NCBI GenBank assembly: GCA_048526005.1
Contig: DBFVEH010000003.1
Coordinates: 62,001 to 126,000, forward strand
Length of the DNA: 64,000 nucleotides
Direction: 5' to 3'
Source of the DNA: QALR01 sp900552255
GTDB lineage: Bacteria > Bacillota > Clostridia > Oscillospirales > CAG-272
A model generated the notes under the pieces. The model was not told where the DNA came from and searched no databases. It saw nothing but the letters and a program-made list of their open reading frames with translations. Made by a program: the position numbers and the translations under genes. Positions 34,884 to 43,346 of the stretch are shown here, piece after piece (within the stretch, counting starts at the first letter, position 1; each line of letters starts with the position of its first letter).

Positions 34884-37133
34884 TCAATTCAAGCGATCGA
34901 TCGCATCCTCATATGCGGTCCTTACCTGACCGCCCGTGAGCGCCGACGCATAGATCTTCGCGTCGACCATCGTCATATCGGAGCAGGCGAAGTCTCCGCC
35001 CACGCCTGTTTTCTTGATGTCGTTTCCGATACAGAACTTATTGAAGGCCTCCGACAGTCCGGTGCAATACTCGCCCGAAATGGCTTTGGTGTCGTTCAGA
35101 ACGCCGTTTATATAGATTTTCTCCTGCTTGTTCTTATAATCATACACCGCCACAACATGAACGAGCTCCGTCGTTGAGGAAGCTTCCTTGGCGTATGCTC
35201 CCGCGTTATACTTGTTTCCTGCGATACCGGTGATGAAGTACGGCTTTCCCGTAACATCCTCGGCAATGCCCCAGCCGCCGGACTCCGTGCCGCATACAAC
35301 ACCTTGTATGCTGCCCTTCTGGCCCATCACATAGAAAGCTTCTATGGAAAATCCGTTTTCCGCCCAGTTCTTCATGGCCGTTTCTGTTTTCAGCTTATCA
35401 AAGGTGCAAAGCACATACTCTCCGGAAGCCGCAACGCGCAGAGCGGTGACGCTCGCCGTTTTCGCGCCCGCCGTCACCGTAGCCGTGCCGACCGTCGCGC
35501 CCATGTTTTGAATCTTGACATTTCCCTTGGTGTCCACGATCGTTCCGTTCGAGAAGTCGATATCCGCATAAGCCTCAGGAAGATCCTCTTTTTCCGTGAG
35601 AGCCGCGCTTCCCGTCTTAAATTCCTTGATGAGCTGCGCGCTCCCAGCTCCCCATGAGTCATAGGCGACAAGCGCGACTACATAGGAGGTATCCGTATCC
35701 AGTATGCCGAGATCCTTCTCCCAAGTTTTCTTCATATCCGCCGTATTCGCATGACGGTAGAAATCGGACAGGATCCGATAGCTCTTCAAGATCGAGCTGT
35801 CCGTCGAATCGCCCTTCCAAATTGAAAGCTCATAATGATGCACAAATTCATCGTCCGCGCCGGACGCAAAGCTCACGGATACCGCCTGCGAGGAGCCGGA
35901 AATCTCGCCGAGCGTCACATCAAGCGTCGACAGCGTCGGCGCCGCGTTGTTCTCATCATCGCCGCGGTCCCATGCGTATTTCGTCAGATGAGAGCCATCC
36001 GAGACGGGATAGGAAACCGTCCAGTCCTCGCCGATAATCTCGTCATTGTAAAAGTCCATGCGCGTAATCCGCATATTGCCGTTCTTATCGATCTGCACGA
36101 GAAGTCCCTGCGAGTATTCCTCCTTGTCAAGCATGGTCGTAGCACTTGCCATGTCCTCATAGCCGCCGGCTTCGATCGCCATATATCTGACCGAACCGCA
36201 GCCCAGAGAGGTAAATGCCGTCTGCATGATGCTGCGCGGATCGTTCAGCGGGAAATGCAGATGTCCGCCGAAAGTCACGACTTGATTGTATTTCGAGAGA
36301 ATATCCGTGAGATCCTTCGTATACCACATATCTGTGATGCCCGGATAGAGATCGGGACCGAGGTCGCTGCCGTACACGGTGTTGTAGATCATCGGATGCG
36401 TGAGGACAATCACAAACTGATTCGGATTTTCTTTTGTGATCTCGGCGAGCGTTTCATCCAGCCACTCCTTTGTGGCGTTCGTATAGGTCACAGGATTGGA
36501 GCTGACCGGCAGAAGCGTGATCACATGGAAGCCGTTCACGACACAGTGGCGGTTGCCCTCGTCGGCAAGCGCGTCTTTGTCGATATCGGTAAGGAAATAA
36601 TCCTCGCCGAGGATATCGTTGAGATACTCGGCCGAGAAAACAGAGCTTCCCGTCCATGCAACGTCGTGGTTGCCGGGCACGAAGATCATCGGCGTTTCCG
36701 TCGGAGAAAATGCCTTCTCATAGATGGCCTTGTAATTCTCCATCTGGCTGTATTTGCCGCCGTAGCCGCCCGAATCGATCAAGTCTCCCACGGCAAACAC
36801 CGCATCAAGACCGTCCTCGTCGTCGATCAGCGCCTGCTTTTTGAGCTGGGCAAATGCGTTTTCCAGTTTTTTGGCAGCCGTATCCGTCGTGCTGTTCGCG
36901 ATATGCATATCGCTGATCGCGGCAAAGGAAAACACAATGCTGTCGGAATCAAACGTTTTTGGAAGATCCGGATCCGTGTAGCTCGGAGAAGTCGTCCCCG
37001 GGTCCTCGGAGCCCGCCGTCGTTTCCGACGGCTTCTCCGAAGACGTTGTCGTATCATTATCCTTGGTGGTACCGCAGGCGGCAATGCCCGTCAGCATGCC
37101 GGCCGCGAGAAGGAACGCAAGGAATTTTTTCAT
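34884..37133 (-). CDS. Lipoprotein with metallophosphoesterase, Fn3-like and LamG-like domains
   Basis: A 749-residue paralogue of the 1405-residue neighbour. The signal peptide ends in lipobox GIAAC (Cys20), then a Thr/Ser/Glu-rich linker to about 62. The phosphoesterase has SDMH, GDLID, GNHD, THPM and GGHLH metal motifs (about 66-370). A Fn3-like region (about 395-510) is followed by one LamG-like module (about 515-749) that ends MTMVDAKIYASALTGGQV, as in the paralogues. It has an acyl anchor where the neighbour has a pilin-like leader. It lies 124 bases upstream of that gene with no terminator between them. Confidence 0.85.
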   Translation of the reverse strand: MKKFLAFLLAAGMLTGIAACGTTKDNDTTTSSEKPSETTAGSEDPGTTSPSYTDPDLPKTFDSDSIVFSFAAISDMHIANSTTDTAAKKLENAFAQLKKQALIDDEDGLDAVFAVGDLIDSGGYGGKYSQMENYKAIYEKAFSPTETPMIFVPGNHDVAWTGSSVFSAEYLNDILGEDYFLTDIDKDALADEGNRHCVVNGFHVITLLPVSSNPVTYTNATKEWLDETLAEITKENPNQFVIVLTHPMIYNTVYGSDLGPDLYPGITDMWYTKDLTDILSKYNQVVTFGGHLHFPLNDPRSIMQTAFTSLGCGSVRYMAIEAGGYEDMASATTMLDKEEYSQGLLVQIDKNGNMRITRMDFYNDEIIGEDWTVSYPVSDGSHLTKYAWDRGDDENNAAPTLSTLDVTLGEISGSSQAVSVSFASGADDEFVHHYELSIWKGDSTDSSILKSYRILSDFYRHANTADMKKTWEKDLGILDTDTSYVVALVAYDSWGAGSAQLIKEFKTGSAALTEKEDLPEAYADIDFSNGTIVDTKGNVKIQNMGATVGTATVTAGAKTASVTALRVAASGEYVLCTFDKLKTETAMKNWAENGFSIEAFYVMGQKGSIQGVVCGTESGGWGIAEDVTGKPYFITGIAGNKYNAGAYAKEASSTTELVHVVAVYDYKNKQEKIYINGVLNDTKAISGEYCTGLSEAFNKFCIGNDIKKTGVGGDFACSDMTMVDAKIYASALTGGQVRTAYEDAIDRLN

Positions 37134-37255
37134 AATGGATTACCTCGTTTTTTCTTAAAAATATAGCCATGATAGGATATCCGGAAGCTCCAAATTCGAT
37201 CAACAAGCGGATAAACTAAGACTTGTTTTATGATTTGCAATCATGAGCAAAATTA

Positions 37256-38230
37256 TCAGTCCAAAAGCGCAAGCGCATTCTCATACGCGGCCTTCACCTG
37301 CTCGGCGCTCAGCACCGAGGAATAGATTTTCGCATCCACCATCGTCATATCGGGAGTCGGAAAATCGATCGGCGTCGTCTCGGTGACCTTTGCCGTTTCC
37401 CTGTAATCCGAGCCGAGACAGAATTTATTGAACGCTTCCGCACCGGCCGGCGCAAATTCTCCGCTGATCGTCTCACCCGCCGAATTGACGCAGACGCCGT
37501 TCACATAAAGATACTGCTTTTTCGCCGCATAATCGTAAACCGCAACGACATGCACAAGCTCCGTCTCCGAGGAGGCCGACTCTGCGGTCGTGTTCGCGCT
37601 GATATAAGCATTTCCCGATGTCGCGGTGATAAAGTACGGCTTGCCGGCATTTTCGGCAAGTCCCCAGCCGCCGCGCAGCTTTGTCGAGTTCACTTGCTCC
37701 GTTCCGCAGACGATTCCCTGAACGCCCTTCTTCTCACCCATCACATAGAAGGCTTCCACGGCAAAACCGCCTTCCGCCCATTCCTTGACGGCGGCGTCCG
37801 TTCCCATCTCACCGAATGTACAAAGCACATAGCTGCCGGATTCATCGATGCGCAGAGCGTCCAAGCTCGCGGACTTCCCGCCGGCCGTCACCGTCGCCTC
37901 AACGACCGTCGCGCCCCGATTTTCGATCGTGACATGCCCCTTTGCATCGGTGATCGTTCCATTTCGGAAATCAAAGTCGACATAAGCCTCCGGCAGCTCG
38001 ACAATCACGGGGGGATCCGGTTCTTTTGTCGATTCCTCAGGGTTTGTCGTCTCCGGCGTCGATTCCTCGGGCTCCGGCCCCTCCGGTGTCGATTCCTCCG
38101 GCTCCGACGCCTCCGGCGTTGATTCCGCCGGTGTCGATTCCGTCGGCGTTGACTGAGCAGGTTCATTTCCGCATGAAGCAACTGCAAAAACAAACATGGC
38201 AGCCAAAATCAATGCAATCAGTTTTTTCAT
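37256..38230 (-). CDS. LamG-like domain lipoprotein
   Basis: A 324-residue lipoprotein. The signal peptide ends in lipobox AVASC (Cys20). An acidic linker (about 25-75) carries imperfect repeats of ES(T)PE. A single LamG-like/concanavalin module (about 80-324) contains AYVDFDFRNGTITDAKG, ELVHVVAVYDYAAKKQYLYV and PDMTMVDAKIYSSVL. There is no enzyme domain. It is the first gene of the cluster and probably displays a carbohydrate- or protein-binding module on the cell surface. Confidence 0.85.
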   Translation of the reverse strand: MKKLIALILAAMFVFAVASCGNEPAQSTPTESTPAESTPEASEPEESTPEGPEPEESTPETTNPEESTKEPDPPVIVELPEAYVDFDFRNGTITDAKGHVTIENRGATVVEATVTAGGKSASLDALRIDESGSYVLCTFGEMGTDAAVKEWAEGGFAVEAFYVMGEKKGVQGIVCGTEQVNSTKLRGGWGLAENAGKPYFITATSGNAYISANTTAESASSETELVHVVAVYDYAAKKQYLYVNGVCVNSAGETISGEFAPAGAEAFNKFCLGSDYRETAKVTETTPIDFPTPDMTMVDAKIYSSVLSAEQVKAAYENALALLD

Positions 38231-38251
38231 AACATTTCCTCTCAGATCTCA

Positions 38252-38265
38252 CGGCAGAACTGCCG
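38252..38265 (-). promoter_or_regulatory. Short palindrome in the leader of the LamG cluster
   Basis: CGGCAG-AA-CTGCCG, just after the predicted transcription start (about 38270). It could be an operator or a small 5' hairpin that protects the message. Confidence 0.4.
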
Positions 38266-38276
38266 CTTTTTACTTA

Positions 38277-38305
38277 ATTATATATGTAGATAAATTTTTT
38301 GTCAA
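38277..38305 (-). promoter_or_regulatory. Consensus promoter of the LamG/phosphoesterase cluster
   Basis: Minus-strand TTGACA (38300-38305), 17 bases, TATAAT (38277-38282). The remaining gap, 38306-38440, is AT-rich and shows nothing else. Confidence 0.88.
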
Positions 38306-38440
38306 ACTCTTTTAACCATGAATTGGCAGAGAATTTTCTACAACTTTTTTGTGAATAACAACTATATTTGATATATATTCAATTCAATTTCATATTATTA
38401 TACATAATATTATACATTTTTAGCAAAGAACAATATACAA

Positions 38441-38471
38441 AAATAAAAAGGGGATTGATTCCAATCCCCCT
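38441..38471 (-). terminator. Terminator of the MarR/ABC exporter operon
   Basis: Stem GGGGATTG / CAATCCCC (38450-38457, 38462-38469), followed on the minus strand by TTTTTATTTT. Confidence 0.88.
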
Positions 38472-38538
38472 TAAAATTTACGCCGGTCAGCATGTATTCA
38501 AATACAAGGAGCATGTACCGCCCAAAAGGACCGCGGAA

Positions 38539-40389
38539 TCACGAAAACTGAGAACGGTACAGCGTACTGTAAAAGCCGCCCGCCTGCATCAGCTGCTCAT
38601 GGCTCCCGCTCTCGGTGATACGCCCGTTTTGCAGAACCAAAATCAGGTCGGCGTTCTGAATCGTGGAAAGCCGGTGCGCGATGACAAAGCAGGTGCGTCC
38701 CCGCATCAGCTCGGACATCGCCTCCTGGATCTTGATTTCCGTCCGCGAATCCACATTGGAGGTCGCCTCGTCCAAAATCAGCATCGTCGATTCCGAAAGC
38801 ATCGCGCGGGCGATCGTGATCAGCTGCTTCTGTCCCTTGGAAATGTTGATTCCGTCGTCCGACAGAACCGTATCATAGCCGTCCGGCAGATGCTCGATGT
38901 AGGAATCGATTCTCGCAGCCCGCGCCGCCGCACGCACCTCTTCCATGGTAGCGTTCTCTTTTCCGTATACGATATTTTCCAGAATCGTCCCGTGGAAAAG
39001 CCACGTATCCTGCAATACCATGGTATACGCGCGACGCAGGGAATCGCGTTTGATTTCCCCGATCTCGCATCCGTCCACATAAATACTGCCGGAAGTTGCA
39101 TCATAGAAGCGCATAAGAAGATTGATGATCGTCGTCTTGCCCGCTCCCGTGGGACCGACGATGGCGATGGTGCGCCCCGGCTCCGCGAGCACGGAAATGT
39201 CGTTCAGAATCGTTTTTTCCGGCGTATAGCCGAAAGTGACATGCTCGAGCGCGACCCGTCCCGAAGCCTCGGAAAGCGGCACCGCGCCCTCGGCGTCCGC
39301 GCGCTCCGGCTCCTCGTCGATGATGCGGAACACGCGGTCTGCCGCCGCAAAGGCGGACTGAAATTCATTCAGAATATTGGCAAATTCGTTGATCGGTCCG
39401 GCAAACTTTCTCGAATACTGAACAAACTGCGCCACCCCTCCGAGCGTGATGAAAAAGAGGGTGCCCTCCGCCGCCGTGCCGTTCTGCGAATACATATAAA
39501 GGATACCGCCGAAGATCATGACCAAGGAAATGGACAAATTGTTGATAAAGTTGACCGACGGACCGAGAAGCGCTCCGCAGTATTCCGCGTCGTAATAGGC
39601 GTCCATCGCATCGGCATTGCGGCGGTCGAAGCGCGCGCCGATCTCCTCTTCCCTATTATATGCACGGATGGTCCCGCAGCCGGAAAGCATCTCCTCCGCA
39701 TAGCCGTTGAGCTCGCCGAGCTTTCTCGAACGCTTGTGAAACAGCGGACGGACCCGCTTCGAGCGGTAGCGGGTAAATAAAATCGAAACCGGCACCGTTA
39801 CGGCAAAAACCGCGATCAGCGGCTTTGAAATCTGCCACATGAAAACAAGTGAGCCAATTACCGTGTAAATGCTCGTCATGACCTGCACAAGATCCTGTGA
39901 CAAGGAGCTGTTGACCGTATCGATATCATAGGAAATCCTGCTGATGATGTCGCCGGTGGCATGCGTGTCGAAATATCCGACGGGGAGCGTCGTCAGCTTC
40001 TCAAAGAGCTGCCGCCGCATAGTATATACGATCTTTTGGCTCAAACGGATCATCAACACCGCAAGAAAATAGGAAAGCACGGCGGAGGCGACATAGCATA
40101 GGAGCATTTTCACGACATTGTCCCACACCGCCTGAAAATCCACGCCGCCCTCGGCGGAGATGGCGTCGATGGCGTCGCCGGAATATTTCGGTCCGAGAAG
40201 CGAGAGCTGGTTGGAAACGAGCGTCAGCGCGACGGCAAGCAGGAACAGCGGCCAGTGCTTCATGATATAGCCGCCGAGACGGAGCATCACGCCCTTCGCC
40301 GTCCTGCGGTCGAGCTTTTTCTCGGAGCCCATCTTGTTCGGATTCGACTCCGCGCGGGGATCCTTCGCAAAATTTCCTTTATTCAACAA
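38539..40389 (-). CDS. ABC exporter half-transporter, subunit with catalytic Glu
   Basis: About 616 residues: a six-helix type IV exporter domain followed by an ATPase domain. Walker A is VGPTGAGKTTIIN, Walker B is MLILDEATSNVD with the normal catalytic Glu, but the signature is ISKGQKQL instead of LSGGQ. It forms a heterodimer with the gene upstream. The start is set at TTG 40389 (or TTG 40386), with GGGAGG five to eight bases upstream and an overlap with the previous stop; the first ATG (40332) has no ribosome binding site. Cargo unknown; a MarR regulator suggests drug or toxic-compound export. Confidence 0.88.
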   Translation of the reverse strand: MLNKGNFAKDPRAESNPNKMGSEKKLDRRTAKGVMLRLGGYIMKHWPLFLLAVALTLVSNQLSLLGPKYSGDAIDAISAEGGVDFQAVWDNVVKMLLCYVASAVLSYFLAVLMIRLSQKIVYTMRRQLFEKLTTLPVGYFDTHATGDIISRISYDIDTVNSSLSQDLVQVMTSIYTVIGSLVFMWQISKPLIAVFAVTVPVSILFTRYRSKRVRPLFHKRSRKLGELNGYAEEMLSGCGTIRAYNREEEIGARFDRRNADAMDAYYDAEYCGALLGPSVNFINNLSISLVMIFGGILYMYSQNGTAAEGTLFFITLGGVAQFVQYSRKFAGPINEFANILNEFQSAFAAADRVFRIIDEEPERADAEGAVPLSEASGRVALEHVTFGYTPEKTILNDISVLAEPGRTIAIVGPTGAGKTTIINLLMRFYDATSGSIYVDGCEIGEIKRDSLRRAYTMVLQDTWLFHGTILENIVYGKENATMEEVRAAARAARIDSYIEHLPDGYDTVLSDDGINISKGQKQLITIARAMLSESTMLILDEATSNVDSRTEIKIQEAMSELMRGRTCFVIAHRLSTIQNADLILVLQNGRITESGSHEQLMQAGGFYSTLYRSQFS

Positions 40390-42103
40390 AAGCACCTCCC
40401 ATCTGCGATTCGCTGATCTCCTTATATTCCGCACAGGTCTCCATGAGGAAATCATGGTCGCCGATCCCGATGATCCTGCCCTCGTCAAGAACGATGATGA
40501 CGTCGCAGTCCTTGATGGAGCTGACCCGCTGGGCAACGGTGACGACCGTTGTATCTTTCATATCCTCCCGCAGCGCCCGGCGAAGATTCGCGTCCGTTTT
40601 ATAGTCCAGCGCGGAGGAGCTGTCGTCAAGCACAAGGATTTCCGGCCCTGCCGCAAGGGCGCGGGCAATCAGAATTCTCTGCTTTTGCCCGCCAGAAACA
40701 TTGGTCCCCTTTTGAGAGAGCATGTGCGCGTAGCCCTCCGGAAAGGCAGAGATAAAATCGTCCGCCTGCGCCGTCACCGCCGCCCGCACCACCTGTTCAT
40801 GCGAAAGCTCTCTGCCGAATCTGATATTTTCCTCGATCGTATCGGCATAGAGAAAATCGTTCTGCATCGCCGTGCCGAACATCGGATAAAGCTGCGCGCG
40901 CGGAATCGTCCGGATATCCCGTCCGCCGATGCGGATGCTGCCCGCTCCGGGATCGTAAAAACGCAGAAGAAGCTTCACAAGCGTCGATTTTCCGCTTCCG
41001 GTGGCGCCGATAATACCGAGAGAGCCGCCGCGCGGCACCGAAAAGCTGACGTCCGCAAGGTCGTCATGAGCGCCCTTATAGGAAAAGCTCACATGCTCGA
41101 ATACAATATATCCGTCGTCGCTCTTACAAGGATATTCGTCCTCGCTTTTGACCGTCAAATCCTCCGGCATGTCGAGCACCTCTCCGATCCGCTTCGCGGA
41201 AGCGGCGCTTTTGGTGTACATGACGAAAATCCTCGTCACCGACATCATCGCCATGGAAATCAGCGTGAAATACTGCATGAACGCGATAACGGTCTCCGGA
41301 TCGGATTTGTGTCCTGCGACGCGGGAGGCGCTGAGCGCGACGACGGCGACAATGCCGATATTCATAAACAGCGTCATGACCGGATTCACCGCGCTCATCG
41401 TGATTCCGGCGCGCTTTTCATCCTCCACGAGCGCCCTGTTGACCGTATCGTAGCGGCGGTGCTCGTATTCGGTTTTGGAAAGCGCCTTGATCACGCGGAT
41501 GCCCTGCGTGTCCTCCCGCACGACGCGGATCATCTTATCCACGGATTTCTGCACCTTGGTATAGAGCGGCACGCCTTTCTTGGAAATGAAATACACCGTA
41601 ACAAAAATCAACGGCAAAACGGCGATCATGGCCATAGCGAGATAGCTGTCCATGAAAAGCGTGATAGCGATCCCGCCGACAAGCAGGATCGGCGCACGCA
41701 CGCCCATGCGCTGCATCATGCTGACAAAGCTATGTACATTGTAAGTGTCCGTCGTGATGCGCGATTCCAGCGACGGGATCGTAAAGGCGTCCGTCTGTGC
41801 CGCCGACAGGTGCAGCGTTCTCTCAAAAAGATCATGCCGGACGTGCTCCGAAAAATTCCGCGCCACGCGTGCCGCCATCCGATTCGCGCCGATGTTGCAG
41901 ACACAGGCAAAGGCCGCGCAGAAGATCATGACCCCGCCCCAAAATACGATGGCGCGTATTTCCTGCAAGCCGACGACATTTTTCAAAATATGACTTAATA
42001 TATAAGGAAGGGCAAGCTCGACCAGCGTTCCGGCTGACTTGATGAAAAGTCCCAGCGACATCCTGCCGTAATAGGGCTTCAAATATCTCAGCATCGTTTT
42101 CAT
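40379..42103 (-). CDS. ABC exporter half-transporter, subunit with degenerate Walker B
   Basis: A 574-residue half-transporter. The transmembrane domain (about 1-300) starts MLRYLKPYYGRMSLGL. Walker A is IGATGSGKSTLVK and the signature is the canonical VSGGQKQR, but Walker B reads ILVLDDSSSALD, with Asp replacing the catalytic Glu. Paired with the downstream subunit this gives one canonical and one degenerate ATP site, as in BmrCD/LmrCD/TM287-288. It overlaps marR by four bases (ATGA). Confidence 0.9.
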   Translation of the reverse strand: MKTMLRYLKPYYGRMSLGLFIKSAGTLVELALPYILSHILKNVVGLQEIRAIVFWGGVMIFCAAFACVCNIGANRMAARVARNFSEHVRHDLFERTLHLSAAQTDAFTIPSLESRITTDTYNVHSFVSMMQRMGVRAPILLVGGIAITLFMDSYLAMAMIAVLPLIFVTVYFISKKGVPLYTKVQKSVDKMIRVVREDTQGIRVIKALSKTEYEHRRYDTVNRALVEDEKRAGITMSAVNPVMTLFMNIGIVAVVALSASRVAGHKSDPETVIAFMQYFTLISMAMMSVTRIFVMYTKSAASAKRIGEVLDMPEDLTVKSEDEYPCKSDDGYIVFEHVSFSYKGAHDDLADVSFSVPRGGSLGIIGATGSGKSTLVKLLLRFYDPGAGSIRIGGRDIRTIPRAQLYPMFGTAMQNDFLYADTIEENIRFGRELSHEQVVRAAVTAQADDFISAFPEGYAHMLSQKGTNVSGGQKQRILIARALAAGPEILVLDDSSSALDYKTDANLRRALREDMKDTTVVTVAQRVSSIKDCDVIIVLDEGRIIGIGDHDFLMETCAEYKEISESQMGGAFVE

Positions 42104-42543
42104 TCTTTCGCTTCTTCCCTGTCGTCCGAATATTTTTTAGCGCGCAATGCGAGCCGCTCCAAAAGCGCACGAAACTGCGCAAGCTCCGCCTCCGTCAGTC
42201 CCGCCGTCAGATATTCGTTCCACTCCTCCACAATACGCTTTACATCAGGAAGCACCTGCCGCATTTTATCCGTCGGATATACCAGCGTGACCCGTTTGTC
42301 CGCTTCGCTGTGAATACGGCTGACATACCCATGCTCCTCCAAATAAGCAAGGTGACGGGTGACGCCGCTTTTATTGATGCAGATGTGCCTTGCAAGCTCC
42401 TCCTGAGAAATCCCGGGATTTCGGCAAATGACAAGAACATAGCTATGGTGGCAGGCTCCGAGCTCCGCGCCCCGGAGTCTGTCCGTGCGGTAAAGCCCCT
42501 CGCAGCGGCTGATCAGATTGATCTGACGCATGATCGTCGGCAT
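42100..42543 (-). CDS. MarR-family transcriptional regulator
   Basis: A 147-residue winged-helix dimer-type repressor. The DNA-binding core is ISQEELARHICINKSGVTRHLAYLEEHGYVSR (about 44-75; recognition helix near INKSGVTRHL) and the wing is EADKRVTLVYPT. It precedes an ABC exporter pair in the same operon and has a perfect inverted repeat beside its own promoter, so autoregulation with ligand-induced release is likely. Confidence 0.9.
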   Translation of the reverse strand: MPTIMRQINLISRCEGLYRTDRLRGAELGACHHSYVLVICRNPGISQEELARHICINKSGVTRHLAYLEEHGYVSRIHSEADKRVTLVYPTDKMRQVLPDVKRIVEEWNEYLTAGLTEAELAQFRALLERLALRAKKYSDDREEAKE

Positions 42544-42603
42544 AGACGGCTCCTTTCCTTATGTCCGCTCCCCGATCAAAATTGACGCGGCGAACAAAAT
42601 ATT

Positions 42604-42644
42604 CTAATGGTTGCGCAGGCAACCGTTGCATGCGCAACCATTAG
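42604..42644. promoter_or_regulatory. Inverted-repeat operator for the MarR/ABC operon
   Basis: Perfect 14-bp arms CTAATGGTTGCGCA (42604-42617) and TGCGCAACCATTAG (42631-42644), with an inner GCAAC/GTTGC repeat. It abuts and slightly overlaps the -10 box and covers the predicted start site. Confidence 0.8.
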
Positions 42645-42671
42645 AATAATACAGTTTCCCCTGTTTGTCAA
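42643..42671 (-). promoter_or_regulatory. Promoter of the MarR/ABC operon
   Basis: Minus-strand TTGACA (42666-42671), 17 bases, TATTCT (42643-42648). Confidence 0.8.
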
Positions 42672-42731
42672 GAGGCATATCGAAAAACATCGGATCGGGA
42701 TGAGCGCAACCGCACGGGTGACCCCAAGTCC

Positions 42732-42835
42732 GGGTGTCAAGACACCCAAAAAGAAAACGAGATACCAAGGCGGTACCTCGTTTTTTTGGTGATCCATCGG
42801 AGAGTCGAACTCCGGACACCATGATTAAAAGTCAT
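42732..42835. repeat. Distal copy of the tRNA-Lys attachment-type direct repeat
   Basis: A 104-base tract matching 44390-44493 with three mismatches. It contains a GGGTGTC/GACACCC hairpin, a terminator and the 3' part of tRNA-Lys up to the anticodon arm; identity stops at GTCAT. It marks the far end of an integrated element or a duplicated att site. Confidence 0.85.
42787..42835 (-). pseudogene. Truncated tRNA-Lys, 3' part
   Basis: Bases from the encoded CCA through the T arm, variable loop and the anticodon loop are the same as in the intact gene at 44445-44520. The D arm and the 5' acceptor strand are missing, so it cannot make a tRNA. Confidence 0.9.
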
Positions 42836-42855
42836 AAATACAGCTAAATCCACGG

Positions 42856-42884
42856 TTGACAAGCTCAAAAAGACATGCTATACT
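42856..42884 (+). promoter_or_regulatory. Toxin promoter, module 1
   Basis: TTGACA (42856-42861), 17 bases, TATACT (42879-42884). Predicted RNA start at 42891. Confidence 0.85.
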
Positions 42885-42942
42885 TTTGTCAGAATATGGT
42901 GAAAAAGGCGGTTAGCCAATCCACTGAAAGGTGGTGAGGCAT

Positions 42943-43011
42943 ATGGACTATATAATTCTGCTATTGATACTTATAGTATTTTACGCAATTATAAAAGACA
43001 TAAAAAAATAA
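42943..43011 (+). CDS. Small hydrophobic peptide, putative type I toxin (module 1)
   Basis: A 22-residue peptide: one hydrophobic helix, DYIILLLILIVFYAII, then a basic end KDIKK. This is the layout of type I toxins that insert in the membrane (TxpA, BsrG, Fst and the holin-like toxin family). The GGTGGTGAGG ribosome binding site lies in a short CCAC/GTGG hairpin. The 52-base leader begins AGAATATGG. A convergent promoter (43098-43126) faces it, and both transcripts would end at a shared terminator. The second module follows 135 bases later. Confidence 0.75.
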   Translation: MDYIILLLILIVFYAIIKDIKK

Positions 43012-43041
43012 CCGCCCAAGGCCAATGGTTGCGGTTATTTT
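43005..43041. terminator. Shared bidirectional terminator, module 1
   Basis: Stem AAAATAACCGC / GCGGTTATTTT with T runs on both strands; it overlaps the toxin stop codon. Confidence 0.85.
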
Positions 43042-43091
43042 TTATAACTAAAAACTTCGGCTAACCGCTTTTAACGGTTTCACCATATTCT
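43005..43091 (-). ncRNA. Putative antitoxin RNA, module 1
   Basis: Predicted from the minus-strand promoter to the shared terminator, about 87 bases. It would be antisense to the last codons and 3' end of the toxin message (43005-43041). Its first bases, AGAATATGGTGAAA, are the same as those of the toxin RNA. Confidence 0.65.
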
Positions 43092-43097
43092 ATTTTT

Positions 43098-43126
43098 ATT
43101 TTACACGAAGGAAATCGATTTGTCAA
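43098..43126 (-). promoter_or_regulatory. Antitoxin promoter, module 1
   Basis: Minus-strand TTGACA (43121-43126), 17 bases, TAAAAT (43098-43103). Confidence 0.8.
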
Positions 43127-43146
43127 TACCTTATTTTCATTTATAA

Positions 43147-43175
43147 TTGACAAGTTTAAAAAGACATGCTATACT
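43147..43175 (+). promoter_or_regulatory. Toxin promoter, module 2
   Basis: TTGACA (43147-43152), 17 bases, TATACT (43170-43175). Predicted start at 43182, again AGAATATGG. Confidence 0.85.
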
Positions 43176-43234
43176 TTTGTCAGAATATGGTGAAAAAGGC
43201 GGTTAGCACTTCCTGAATAAGGAGGTGATGCGCG

Positions 43235-43321
43235 GTGATTACATACACAGAGTTTTTTACTTTTTGTTTGCTTATCATTGCTCTTATCAGTCTTATTGTA
43301 GACTTGATAAGAAAGAAGTAA
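43235..43321 (+). CDS. Small hydrophobic peptide, putative type I toxin (module 2)
   Basis: A 28-residue peptide with a short polar start (ITYTEF), a hydrophobic helix FTFCLLIIALISLIV and a basic tail DLIRKK. It resembles the holin-like/TxpA type I toxin family (compare EFFTFCLLIIALISLI). The GTG start at 43235 follows the AGGAGGTGATG ribosome binding site. The site is in an 8-bp hairpin, CACTTCCT/AGGAGGTG with one G-U pair, which would hold translation down. An ATG at 43228 is out of frame and does not give this peptide. Confidence 0.78.
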   Translation: MITYTEFFTFCLLIIALISLIVDLIRKK

Positions 43322-43346
43322 CCGCCCCACGGTACGGGACGGTTAC
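43318..43346. terminator. Shared terminator, module 2
   Basis: Stem GTAACCG / CGGTTAC with inner CCC/GGG pairs; it overlaps the toxin stop. The T run is better on the minus strand. Confidence 0.65.

Noticed and set aside
42604..42644. Transposon terminal repeat
   Set aside because: Single site, no transposase, and its position at a MarR operon promoter fits an operator better.
42787..42835. A second functional tRNA-Lys
   Set aside because: Only the 3' half is present; the acceptor 5' strand and D arm are missing.
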